A DNA stretch of 10,483 nucleotides, from positions 1 to 10,483 of the forward strand of contig RFPW01000061.1 in the NCBI GenBank assembly GCA_009925965.1, read 5' to 3'. The position numbers and the translations under genes were made by a program. This document shows positions 1-6,556 of the stretch, piece by piece (position 1 is the first letter of the stretch; each line of letters begins with the position of its first letter). A model generated the notes under the pieces. The model was not told the origin of the DNA and searched no databases. It was given only the letters and a program-made list of their open reading frames with translations. The stretch comes from Betaproteobacteria bacterium. Its GTDB lineage: Bacteria > Pseudomonadota > Gammaproteobacteria > Burkholderiales > Burkholderiaceae_E.

Positions 1-1
1 G

Positions 2-646
2 CTGGGTTTTATGGCCACCGACGCGGCAGTGCCTCAGACGCTTCTGGCCCGCTGGGTTCGCGAGATCGCAGACGCCAGCTTTAATCGCATCACGATCGAT
101 GGTGACATGTCGACCAACGACAGCTTCATGACGATCGCCACTGGCGCGGGTGCTTTGCGCATCAGCGACGGCGCGAGCGCGGAAGCCCAGCAATTGCGCG
201 CCTTGATGACCGAAGTAGCACTCGAATTGGCGCAAGCCATCGTGCGCGACGGTGAGGGGGCAACCAAATTCATGACGATCCAGGTCGAGGCCGCCGCAAC
301 CGCGGCCGAGGCGGCGCAAGTCGCGTATGCGATTGCGCATTCGCCGCTGGTCAAGACGGCCTTTTTTGCGTCAGATCCGAATCTGGGTCGCATCCTGGCC
401 GCGATCGGCTATGCCGGGATCGAAGACCTCGATGTCCGCTCGGTCGATGTCTGGCTCGATAGCGTCCGGGTTGCCCAAGGGGGCGGTCGCGATCCGCACT
501 ATCGCGAAGAAGACGGCCAGCGCGTGATGCGTCAAGCCGAAATTACGATTCGCGTCTCCCTCGGGCGTGGGCAGGCGGCGACGACCGTCTGGACTTGCGA
601 TCTTTCGCATGACTACGTGTCGATCAACGCAGATTACCGCTCATGA
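2..646 (+). CDS. argJ: ArgJ, bifunctional glutamate N-acetyltransferase/ornithine acetyltransferase (3' part)
   Basis: ArgJ makes N-acetylglutamate and recycles the acetyl group from N-acetylornithine in cytoplasmic arginine biosynthesis. The frame is open from base 2, so the gene enters from outside the window; the ATG at 11 is an internal Met, not the start. Family hallmarks are the N-terminal LGFMATDA stretch, SFNRITIDGDMSTNDSF (the DxSTNDS substrate-binding region), KFMTIQVEGA-like and DPNLGRILAAIGYAG segments, and the ending DLSHDYVSINADYRS. ArgJ cleaves itself before the Thr of an ATML motif. The window opens inside that motif, so what is seen is nearly the whole beta chain without its nucleophilic Thr. 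The stop overlaps the next ATG (ATGA, 643-646), which suggests translational coupling. Identification is near certain; the bifunctional label is from the family. Confidence 0.96.
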   Translation: MGFMATDAAVPQTLLARWVREIADASFNRITIDGDMSTNDSFMTIATGAGALRISDGASAEAQQLRALMTEVALELAQAIVRDGEGATKFMTIQVEAAATAAEAAQVAYAIAHSPLVKTAFFASDPNLGRILAAIGYAGIEDLDVRSVDVWLDSVRVAQGGGRDPHYREEDGQRVMRQAEITIRVSLGRGQAATTVWTCDLSHDYVSINADYRS

Positions 647-1560
647 GTGCTCAAGGATCGACCAAGGTTGTATTGGACGCATCATCGAACGTCTCCGCGC
701 GTCTTGAGCGCCTGCTCGAGCGCCTGGAGCCCCTGTTGCCCGCGCCACGCGAACCTGATTGGAACGCGTCGATCGCGTTTCGGTGGCGGCGCCAGCAGTC
801 CATTTTCGGCCGCTTTGGGGCACTCGAACCGGTCATGCAGGTGGCGAAAATTACCTTGGATGACATCCGCCAAGCCGATGAAGCCAAGCGGTTGGTCGTG
901 CGCAATACCCGTCATTTTGTCGAAGGACTGCCCGCCAACAATGTGTTGTTAACCGGAGCGCGCGGGACCGGCAAGAGTTCCCTGATTCGGGCCTGCCTGC
1001 ACGAATTTGCTGGTCAGGGTTTGCGTCTGATCGAAGTCGACAAGGACGATCTGACCGACCTTCCCGAACTCGTCGAGCGTCTGCGAGGACGCTCTGAGCG
1101 GTTCATTGTTTTTTGTGACGATTTGTCCTTTGAGCAAGGCGAGGCAGGCTACAAGGCGATGAAGAGCGCACTGGACGGCTCCATCGCTTCGACCGGAGAT
1201 CATGTGCTGATCTATGCCACCTCGAATCGCCGCCATCTCCTGCCCGAGACGATGCGTGAGAACCTTGAAGCGCGGCATCAGGACGACGGCGAAATTCACC
1301 CGGGCGACACGACCGAAGAAAAGGTCTCGCTTTCGGAGCGTTTCGGCCTTTGGGTCGCGTTCTATCCCTTTCGTCAGGATGCTTACCTCGACGTTGCCGC
1401 CCATTGGCTTGCCCAGCACGGCCTGGCGCTCGATGCGGCCGCCCGTACCGCAGCCCTGCGTTTTGCGTTGGAGCGCGGTTCACGATCAGGCCGCGTCGCA
1501 GCCCAGTTTGCCCGCGACTGGGTTGGTCAATGCGCAGATGAGGCCCGTGACGGTGGCTGA
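643..1560 (+). CDS. DUF815-family P-loop ATPase
   Basis: This 305-residue cytoplasmic ATPase belongs to the AAA-like DUF815 family, which is common beside argJ in proteobacteria; its cellular task is not established. Visible motifs are a Walker A loop, GARGTGKSS, at residues 105-113, a Walker B strand ending in FCDD at about 157-160, and the family stretch EIHPGD...EEKVSLSERFGLW followed by FYPF. The N-terminal 80 or so residues are helical with a heptad-like Leu/Arg run (RLERLLERLEPLL). The ATG start overlaps the argJ stop as ATGA and has no clear Shine-Dalgarno of its own, so re-initiation from argJ is likely. The 3' end overlaps the mutT start by 23 bases. Length is typical for the family. 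Nucleotide binding is well supported; a helicase or chaperone role would be a guess. Confidence 0.92.
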   Translation: MSAQGSTKVVLDASSNVSARLERLLERLEPLLPAPREPDWNASIAFRWRRQQSIFGRFGALEPVMQVAKITLDDIRQADEAKRLVVRNTRHFVEGLPANNVLLTGARGTGKSSLIRACLHEFAGQGLRLIEVDKDDLTDLPELVERLRGRSERFIVFCDDLSFEQGEAGYKAMKSALDGSIASTGDHVLIYATSNRRHLLPETMRENLEARHQDDGEIHPGDTTEEKVSLSERFGLWVAFYPFRQDAYLDVAAHWLAQHGLALDAAARTAALRFALERGSRSGRVAAQFARDWVGQCADEARDGG

Positions 1561-1960
1561 GATCGATGTGGCTGTTGGCGTCTTGTTCGATGCGCGCGGC
1601 CACGTGCTGCTGGCTCAGCGACCGGCAGACAAAGCCTATGCGGGTTGGTGGGAGTTCCCAGGCGGCAAAGTTGAAGCCGGGGAATCCGTTGGCGACGCGC
1701 TCGCGCGCGAATTGCAGGAAGAGTTAGGGATTGCGGTTGCGCAATCCACGCCCTGGATGATCCGTCGCCATGCCTACGCTCACGCGCAGGTCCGGCTCTG
1801 GTTTCGGCGTGTGGACGCCCGACTCGGTCATTGGCATGGCCAGGCGTTTGGTCGCGAAGGGCAAGAATTGAAGTGGTGGGACCCGGGCTCGGGTGCGGAC
1901 GAATTGCCGACCCCGTTGCTACCCGCGACCGAGCCCATCATTGCCTGGCTGCGATATTAG
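1538..1960 (+). CDS. mutT: MutT-type Nudix hydrolase (8-oxo-dGTP diphosphatase)
   Basis: This 140-residue Nudix hydrolase probably removes 8-oxo-dGTP from the nucleotide pool. The Nudix box is complete: G43-x5-E49-x7-R57-E58-L-Q-E61-E62-L-G-I. It is preceded by the MutT-like stretch GWWEFPGGK, and QRP at residues 27-29 also fits MutT. The ATG at 1538 lies inside the end of the DUF815 gene; a GTG at 1547 is an in-frame alternative, and neither has a strong ribosome site. The frame stays open far upstream, to 1214, but that part is the out-of-frame shadow of the ATPase gene. Some relatives carry a C-terminal thiamine-phosphate-synthase-like domain; this one does not. The stop overlaps the yacG stop tail to tail by three bases. 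The exact substrate is inferred from family resemblance. Confidence 0.92.
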   Translation: MRPVTVAEIDVAVGVLFDARGHVLLAQRPADKAYAGWWEFPGGKVEAGESVGDALARELQEELGIAVAQSTPWMIRRHAYAHAQVRLWFRRVDARLGHWHGQAFGREGQELKWWDPGSGADELPTPLLPATEPIIAWLRY

Positions 1961-2178
1961 CGGTCGAAGTCAGGCCGAATCATCGATCCGACGTTCGTCT
2001 CCTGATCGTCTTCGGGCGGGGGCGACTCGGCAATGGCATAGCGCTCGCTGGCCCATGCACCCAGATCGATTTCACGACAGCGCTGGGAACAAAATGGTCG
2101 GTACCGACTGGTTGGCGTGAACTCAACCGGACGCTGGCAAGTCGGGCAATTCACCGTGCGCACGGGAGCGGCGGGCAT
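1957..2178 (-). CDS. yacG: YacG, zinc-binding DNA gyrase inhibitor
   Basis: YacG is a 73-residue zinc protein that in E. coli binds the GyrB C-terminal region and blocks gyrase from binding DNA. Zinc ligands are C11-x2-C14 and C30-x3-C34, followed by the family core FCSQRCREIDLGAWASERYAIA. The C-terminal tail is acidic (SPPPEDDQE), as is usual. In many proteobacteria the gene directly follows zapD; here a winged-helix gene and 129 noncoding bases lie between them. The ATG at 2178 is the natural start, but its ribosome site is weak. A TATAAT at 2212-2207 could supply a separate promoter. The 3' end overlaps mutT tail to tail with no room for a terminator. Confidence 0.95.
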   Translation of the reverse strand: MPAAPVRTVNCPTCQRPVEFTPTSRYRPFCSQRCREIDLGAWASERYAIAESPPPEDDQETNVGSMIRPDFDR

Positions 2179-2206
2179 GGACGGCTCATAAGTTGTGACG
2201 AGCGCA

Positions 2207-2212
2207 ATTATA
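2207..2212 (-). promoter_or_regulatory. Candidate -10 element for yacG
   Basis: The minus strand carries a perfect TATAAT 29 bases before the yacG ATG, with TG three bases before it (TGGCTATAAT, one base off an extended -10). No good -35 hexamer is seen at 16-18 bases upstream. It suggests that yacG is transcribed separately from the winged-helix gene, but the missing -35 keeps this tentative. Confidence 0.4.
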
Positions 2213-2277
2213 GCCAGGGGGCGATCGGTCGGATGGCTGATCGGGTTGGCCGCTTTACCGATTGAGTGGAGCTGACG

Positions 2278-2318
2278 CAGTTGAGCCGATTCAGTTAGCC
2301 CATTCAGTTAAGCCGACT
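2278..2318. repeat. Three imperfect tandem copies of a 13-14 bp unit
   Basis: Three adjacent copies read CAGTTGAGCCGATT (2278-2291), CAGTTAGCCCATT (2292-2304) and CAGTTAAGCCGACT (2305-2318). The third copy contains the stop codon and last codons of the winged-helix gene on the minus strand; the others lie just after it. No dyad symmetry or poly-U run is seen, so it does not look like a terminator. It may be slippage or duplication, and a function is unknown. Confidence 0.6.
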
Positions 2319-2682
2319 CCGATTGGGCCTCTTGTGCTTCCCGTTCGGCAATGCGGTCCGCGAACTCCGCCAGCGCGCCCAGCAACTTACCGGTGGCAAT
2401 GGCTCGGCGCACTCGCTGGTCGCCCTGGTCGCGGACGATTTCAACCCATCCCTCGTCAATTAGGCGCTGAAGCGGCTTTCGGAGCCCCGCCTCGCTGCAG
2501 CCAATCGATCCGATCAGCCCCTTAAGCGAAATCGGGCTGCCCTCAATCGTTTGGATCGCGACGATGTAGGCCGCTTGCGAGACGATGGACGGAACCCCAC
2601 CTGGTAGGTTGTCCTGAGTCCAACTGATCAGGCTGGCGATCTTGCCGATGGCCGGCACCAAGCCCCGTTTCCTAACTTCCAC
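2308..2682 (-). CDS. Unrecognised winged-helix-like (possible MarR-type) DNA-binding protein
   Basis: I do not recognise this 124-residue protein as a named family. The middle resembles a winged helix-turn-helix: SPISLKGLIGSIGCSEAGLRKPLQRLIDEGWVEIV, then a basic wing-like DQGDQRVRRAIATGK, then an amphipathic helix (LLGALAEFADRIAEREAQEA). This pattern of HTH, 'RLIDEGWV' and charged wing is seen in MarR/ArsR-like regulators. I chose the GTG at 2682 because a perfect AGGAG (2693-2689) sits six bases upstream. The frame runs on to a GTG at 2760, but those extra 26 residues come from AT-rich, promoter-like DNA containing inverted repeats. No membrane segment or metal-ligand cluster is evident. It sits between zapD and yacG, which are often adjacent. 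A DNA-binding, perhaps self-regulating, role is inference. Confidence 0.72.
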   Translation of the reverse strand: MEVRKRGLVPAIGKIASLISWTQDNLPGGVPSIVSQAAYIVAIQTIEGSPISLKGLIGSIGCSEAGLRKPLQRLIDEGWVEIVRDQGDQRVRRAIATGKLLGALAEFADRIAEREAQEAQSESA

Positions 2683-2703
2683 GCTTTGCTCCTGAGGGGA
2701 GCT

Positions 2704-2746
2704 AAAACGTACCTCATAAAGTAAGCGTTTTGAAAAAACGAACGCT
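2704..2746 (-). promoter_or_regulatory. AT-rich upstream region with inverted repeats, candidate operator
   Basis: This stretch lies upstream of the AGGAG/GTG start of the winged-helix gene. It holds a perfect inverted repeat, AGCGTT (2724-2729) and AACGCT (2741-2746), with 11 bases between. It also has three alternating copies of one hexamer: AAAACG (2704-2709), CGTTTT (2726-2731) and AAAACG (2735-2740). The surrounding 110 bases are markedly richer in A+T than the neighbouring genes. I could not assign a convincing -35/-10 pair. Repeated half-sites just upstream of a winged-helix gene suggest autoregulation, but that is inference. Confidence 0.4.
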
Positions 2747-2792
2747 ACAAAAGGTTGCACTTCAGTACGACTATCTGTTGTAGTTCAGCCGC

Positions 2793-3548
2793 TTAGAAAT
2801 TACAAAGCGTCATCTCGAATTCGACGTTGCCCTCGAACGCGCGCGGGCGCAGGTCGCCATCCTGGCTGGTAAAACGCAGCCACAGCATATGGCGGTTGGC
2901 GCTCAGTTCCGGAATGGCTGGGGTCTGGTCAGCGATCCGGATCTGCAACAACTGGTAGGTCTTGCCACTCAATTGTTGTTGATAGCTTCCGGCTTGGGCC
3001 TCAGCATGTGAGGACTGTCCGCTGTCGCGCAGTAGCCGCAGCGTCATGCGTAAGGCATCCCGCAGGGGGCTCAGAGGAAAAAACCATTGCGCTAGATTTT
3101 GCAGGCGGGTGTTGGCGGGACGGTTGCGCCAGGCGTGGTAGGAGGGCACGTCAAACTCGTTGGCCCCACCTGGGATATTGGTGCGCCCACGTACTTGCAT
3201 GAGCCATTCGTTTTCACGCAGGTATTGTCCCGCCCGGCCGACGGTTGAGCCGAGAGCGTTGGCGACGTGTTCGATCTCTGCGAGCACGCGTGAGAGTGCT
3301 TCAATGGACACGCCGGGCTTGTCCCGAAAGCTGATGACGGATTGGCGCTGGCGTTCGAGTTCCTGCATGAGGTCGGACTTAATGTCCGACCGAGCGGTGA
3401 CCTCGAGGATGTCGAAAAGCGACAACAACGCGACGTGATGGTCGAGTGAATCCGGCCGCGCAACGAAGTGCTCGAATTTTCCGAACAGATCTTCCAGTCG
3501 AAGCAGTGTCCGAATGCGTTCGTTGAGTGGAAATTCGTACTGAAGCAA
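2793..3548 (-). CDS. zapD: ZapD, FtsZ-interacting cell division protein
   Basis: ZapD (YacF, DUF1342) binds the FtsZ C-terminal tail and crosslinks FtsZ filaments in the cytoplasmic Z-ring. The 251-residue product starts with YEFPLNERIRTLLRLEDLF, a strongly conserved signature, and has the internal GQYLRENEWL and IPGGANEFDVPSYHAW segments typical of the family. Length is normal. The start is a TTG at 3548: it places the first residues exactly where betaproteobacterial ZapD proteins begin, and no ATG or GTG fits. Its ribosome site is poor. A 101-base gap separates it from coaE upstream; a TATCAT on the minus strand there (3594-3589) is a weak promoter candidate. Association with coaE is the usual arrangement. 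Confidence 0.95.
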   Translation of the reverse strand: MLQYEFPLNERIRTLLRLEDLFGKFEHFVARPDSLDHHVALLSLFDILEVTARSDIKSDLMQELERQRQSVISFRDKPGVSIEALSRVLAEIEHVANALGSTVGRAGQYLRENEWLMQVRGRTNIPGGANEFDVPSYHAWRNRPANTRLQNLAQWFFPLSPLRDALRMTLRLLRDSGQSSHAEAQAGSYQQQLSGKTYQLLQIRIADQTPAIPELSANRHMLWLRFTSQDGDLRPRAFEGNVEFEMTLCNF

Positions 3549-3649
3549 CTCTATTACGCCCGACGACCGGCAAAAATTCAGCTTGCTTTCATGATAGCTC
3601 TAAAGACAACAATGCGGTATTCCGAGTCATGGAACAAGTATGGGTTGGA

Positions 3650-4261
3650 TCAGGTTCGACCACGCAGTTGGCAGTATTCGGTATGGAGGGCGTTGATCTG
3701 GTCGGGCAGTGCCGCGGGCGAACCCGCGTTGTCGATGACGTCGTCAGCTTGCGAGAGTCGTTCCTCGCGGGTGGCCTGCGCGCCGAGGATGGCCTCGATT
3801 TGCTCGAGCGTCAGTCCACTGCGCTGAATCACGCGCTCGATTTGAAGTGCTCTGGGGCAATCCACCACAAGCACCCGATCGACCCGTGAACGCCAATGGC
3901 GCCCTTCCACCAAAAGGGGAACGACAACGATGCGGTAGGGGCCGTCGACCGCTTCGAGTGCGCGGGTGGTTTCGGCACCGATCATTGGATGCAGGATTGC
4001 CTCTAGGCGCCGTCGGGCCAGCGGATCTGAAAAGACGAGGCGACGCATCGCGGATCGATCCATCGCCCCCGTGGGCGCGACGACGCTTGGGCCAAATTCT
4101 GCAACGATGGCAGGCATCGCGTCGCCATTTGGGGCGGTCAAGCGGTGCGCGACCTGATCCGTATCGACGACGCCGGCGCCAAGCGCTGCAAAGGCATCGG
4201 CAACGGTCGATTTGCCGCTCCCAATGCCTCCGGTCAGGCCGATCAGTGCGCGGTGGTTCAC
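3650..4261 (-). CDS. coaE: CoaE, dephospho-CoA kinase
   Basis: CoaE phosphorylates the ribose 3'-hydroxyl of dephospho-CoA with ATP, the last step of coenzyme A synthesis in the cytoplasm. The product has 203 residues, the normal length. It starts VNHRALIGLTGGIGSGKST, with the P-loop at residues 11-18. DTDQVAHRL follows, including the conserved Asp33/Asp35 pair for catalysis and metal binding. LEAILHP, the VPLLVE segment and the LVVDCP...QIERVIQR nucleotide-lid region complete the family pattern. The GTG at 4261 is chosen because the P-loop must lie about ten residues in. The frame is open upstream to 4558 only as a shadow of pilD. The pilD stop ends 14 bases before the start, so co-transcription is likely. 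The ribosome site is weak. Confidence 0.96.
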   Translation of the reverse strand: MNHRALIGLTGGIGSGKSTVADAFAALGAGVVDTDQVAHRLTAPNGDAMPAIVAEFGPSVVAPTGAMDRSAMRRLVFSDPLARRRLEAILHPMIGAETTRALEAVDGPYRIVVVPLLVEGRHWRSRVDRVLVVDCPRALQIERVIQRSGLTLEQIEAILGAQATREERLSQADDVIDNAGSPAALPDQINALHTEYCQLRGRT

Positions 4262-4275
4262 AACACAACAGACCG

Positions 4276-5136
4276 TCAGCGAAAGCCGGTGATCTGCGCG
4301 AGAGGCTCGCCCAGGTACAAAACGACGATCCCGGCGCCAGCCAGGTAGGGGCCGAACGGGATGGGGACTTCCCGGCCCTGACGACCACTGAAGATCAAGG
4401 CGAGTCCAACCGCAGCGCCGACACCGGAGGCGAGTAGCAAGATCGTCGGTAATTGGGACCAGCCAAACCACGCGCCGAGCGCGCTGAGCAGTTTGAAATC
4501 GCCGTAGCCCATGCCCTCTTTTCCAGTTGTGAGGCGAAACCCCTGATACACCCCCCATAACGCGAGATAGCCCACCGCAGCGCCAATCACGGCTTCGTCC
4601 AGGGACGCAAAACGACCCTCCAGATTGACCAACAGACCGATCCAGAGCAGGGGTATCGTCAACTCGTCGGGCAGCAGCAGGGTCTCGAGATCAATCATGG
4701 TGAGCGCAATGAGCGCGAAGCAGAGCGTTGCAGCCGCCAGACCTGTAGTGGTCGCGCCAAAGTGACCGATGGCCAGGGCGGCGGATGCCGCGCCCAGCAG
4801 TTCAACGATCGGGTAGCGCATCGAAATTGACGCGCTGCAATCGGCACATCGGCCACGCAACCAGAGCCAGGACAGCACGGGCACCAGATGCTTCGTCCGA
4901 ATGGTGGCCTGGCAGGCTGGGCAGTGAGAGCGGGGCCAGGCCAGGTTAAATGATTGCTGGATTGGGCCGCCGGCTGACTCGGGCGACCACGACCCCAAAC
5001 GAATATTGCCCTGAGCCTCTTCAAGAACCGCCCGGGCATCGGTTTGCCAGCGGGTCTCGAGCATGCGGGGCAGCCGAACGATCAAGACGTTCAAAAAGCT
5101 GCCGACGATCAGACCAAACAGCGCGGCGATCAGCAC
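4276..5136 (-). CDS. pilD: PilD, type IV prepilin peptidase/N-methyltransferase
   Basis: PilD is an inner-membrane aspartate protease (A24 family) that cuts the leader of type IV prepilins and type II secretion pseudopilins and methylates the new N-terminus. It has the VGSFLNVLIVRLPRM signature, a cytoplasmic zinc site C72-x2-C75 ... C97-x2-C100, and both catalytic aspartates: D149 in MIDLETLLLPD and D213 in GYGD. About seven hydrophobic segments follow the zinc loop. Coordinates use the first conventional start, GTG 5136, which has no ribosome site and leaves a short N-terminus. A CTG at 5172 is better placed: GGAG lies six bases before it and it overlaps the upstream stop as CTGA, adding 12 residues. 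pilD usually follows pilB and pilC; here the upstream neighbour is an amino-acid oxidoreductase. Confidence 0.95.
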   Translation of the reverse strand: MLIAALFGLIVGSFLNVLIVRLPRMLETRWQTDARAVLEEAQGNIRLGSWSPESAGGPIQQSFNLAWPRSHCPACQATIRTKHLVPVLSWLWLRGRCADCSASISMRYPIVELLGAASAALAIGHFGATTTGLAAATLCFALIALTMIDLETLLLPDELTIPLLWIGLLVNLEGRFASLDEAVIGAAVGYLALWGVYQGFRLTTGKEGMGYGDFKLLSALGAWFGWSQLPTILLLASGVGAAVGLALIFSGRQGREVPIPFGPYLAGAGIVVLYLGEPLAQITGFR

Positions 5137-5168
5137 CCAGACGGTCAGCTCGAGCGGAGGAATGAAAT

Positions 5169-6494
5169 TCAGTGGTGGCTCCCAAGTGGGTCGGTGGCAG
5201 GGATCGTGGAAATCACTGGCCTAGCCGGACCAGCAGAAATCCCCCGAGCCGCGACCTTAGCAAAGGCCGGCGATTTGTCGAGGGACTCTTGGACCAGGTC
5301 GCCAATCTGTTGCGCGGTGATCGCGCTGAGCGTCCAGCCCAGGTGTCCGTGCCCGGTATTGTAGAAAACCCGGGCTGATCGCCCCTGCGCAACTCGGGGC
5401 AGGAGGTCGGGCATCATCGGCCGCAGTCCCGCCCAAGGCACGACTTGCTGGGTGTTGACGGTCGGGAAACACTCGGCCACCCAATCCACCAAGGGGCGAA
5501 TCCGATCGGCCCGGATGTCCCGGTTAAATCCGTTGAATTCAGCCGTTCCAGCGACCCGTAATCGGTCGGGGCCAAGGCGGCTGGTCACCAGTTTGGTTGC
5601 ATCGTCGAGCAGACTGACGGTCGGCGCCCCGGCTTGACTGGCCATGTCGTCCAGACGCACGGTGATCGAATAGCCTTTGACGGGGTAGATATTGACCCGG
5701 TCGCCGAGTTGGGCCGCGAGCGCCCGGCTCGCAGTACCGGCACAAACCACGACGCCATCAAAACTCGAGATTTGGGTTGCGCCATCACACGTCACCGTGA
5801 CATGGGCCTGGGTGTCTGAGCTCTGCACACGTTCGACGTCGCAGCCCTGCAAAAACACCGCACCATGTCGTTGTGCGGCCCCCGCGAGACCTGTAGTGAA
5901 TTTGTGAATGTCTCCGGTGGCATCGCTTTGGGTGTAGTAACCCCCGAAGTACGTCCCGGCGAGGGTCGGTTCAATCGATCGCATCTCGTCCGGCGTGACC
6001 GGGCGGCGTTCGAGCCCCCCTGCCGCTAAAAGTTTGGAGACCCGCCCCGCCTGTTCAAATCCGGCCCGATCGCGATAGATATGCAGGATGCCCTCCTGAC
6101 GCAAGTCAAACTCAATGCCCTCTTCGGCTGCCCAGGCCAACAGCGGTGCACGGGCGGCAATGGCGAGTCGTGCGGTGGCGATTGTGTTGACTTCATAACG
6201 TGGGATTGCAGCCAGGAATTCGGCAAACCACGACAACTTGTGCCAGCTTGGGCGCGGATTGACCAGCAACGGTGCATCGGGGCGCAACATCCATTTCAAG
6301 CCCTTCAAGACGGTGGACCAGTGATTCCAGACTTCGGCGTTCGAGGCCGACAGCTGTCCGCCGTTGGCAAAAGACGTTTCCATCGCCGAATAGCGGTGGC
6401 GTTCGAACAGGGTCACACGAAAACCCCGACGGGCGAGGGTGTAGGCGGTGGTCACGCCGGTGATACCGCCACCAATAATGGCTATGGTTTTCAT
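5169..6494 (-). CDS. dadA: DadA-like FAD-dependent D-amino acid dehydrogenase under glycine riboswitch control
   Basis: This 441-residue flavoprotein belongs to the DadA/DAO family, which oxidises D-amino acids or glycine-like amines to 2-oxo acids plus ammonia, with electrons usually passed to the respiratory chain. The N-terminus is a Rossmann FAD site, IIGGGITGVTTAYTLARRG, ending in LFER. METSFANGGQLS, VVVCAGTASRALA, YPVKGYSITV and the C-terminal WAGLRPMMPDLLP and YNTGHGHLGWTLSA are DadA hallmarks. Length slightly exceeds the usual 415-435 residues because of a low-complexity tail. The ATG at 6494 has AGGAG very close and GGAGG ten bases upstream. A tandem glycine riboswitch precedes it, pointing to glycine or a glycine-yielding compound as the physiological signal. 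Substrate specificity cannot be read from sequence; the symbol reflects family, not proven D-alanine use. Its stop overlaps the probable pilD start. Confidence 0.9.
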   Translation of the reverse strand: MKTIAIIGGGITGVTTAYTLARRGFRVTLFERHRYSAMETSFANGGQLSASNAEVWNHWSTVLKGLKWMLRPDAPLLVNPRPSWHKLSWFAEFLAAIPRYEVNTIATARLAIAARAPLLAWAAEEGIEFDLRQEGILHIYRDRAGFEQAGRVSKLLAAGGLERRPVTPDEMRSIEPTLAGTYFGGYYTQSDATGDIHKFTTGLAGAAQRHGAVFLQGCDVERVQSSDTQAHVTVTCDGATQISSFDGVVVCAGTASRALAAQLGDRVNIYPVKGYSITVRLDDMASQAGAPTVSLLDDATKLVTSRLGPDRLRVAGTAEFNGFNRDIRADRIRPLVDWVAECFPTVNTQQVVPWAGLRPMMPDLLPRVAQGRSARVFYNTGHGHLGWTLSAITAQQIGDLVQESLDKSPAFAKVAARGISAGPARPVISTIPATDPLGSHH

Positions 6495-6520
6495 ACTCCT
6501 CAGGCCTCCGAGCGTCGATA

Positions 6521-6556
6521 GGGAACGCGCCCATGCGATTGCATGTTGCGCGCCCC
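6521..6556 (-). promoter_or_regulatory. Strong hairpin between riboswitch and dadA start
   Basis: On the minus strand GGG-CGCGC-AA-CATGC-AATC-GCATG-G-GCGCG-TT-CCC can fold into a long stem with a four-base loop and small internal loops. It begins immediately after the aptamer 2 P1 stem. No U-run follows, so it is not a standard intrinsic terminator. It may be part of the expression platform, or may simply hold the leader open near the ribosome site. Confidence 0.55.

Noticed and set aside
1214..1537. In-frame upstream extension of the mutT reading frame to an ATG at 1214
   Set aside because: It overlaps the well-supported DUF815 gene in another frame, and the translated residues are Arg/Pro-rich without Nudix similarity; the Nudix domain begins after 1538.
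2683..2760. Longer winged-helix protein starting at GTG 2760
   Set aside because: The extra 26 codons lie in AT-rich inverted-repeat DNA with no ribosome site, whereas GTG 2682 has AGGAG at ideal spacing.
3468..3889. Plus-strand open frames across the coaE-zapD gap
   Set aside because: They lie antisense to coaE and zapD over most of their length and show no recognisable domain or ribosome site.
4262..4558. Longer coaE start at 4558
   Set aside because: The extra 99 residues are a shadow of pilD, while the CoaE P-loop must lie about ten residues from the start.
6081..6521. 146-residue plus-strand frame inside dadA
   Set aside because: It is antisense to a gene with clear DadA motifs throughout, is cysteine- and glycine-rich shadow sequence, and its upstream part runs into no promoter.
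6521..6556. Intrinsic terminator in the riboswitch expression platform
   Set aside because: The stem is strong but no run of U residues follows it on the minus strand, so it is listed only as a hairpin.
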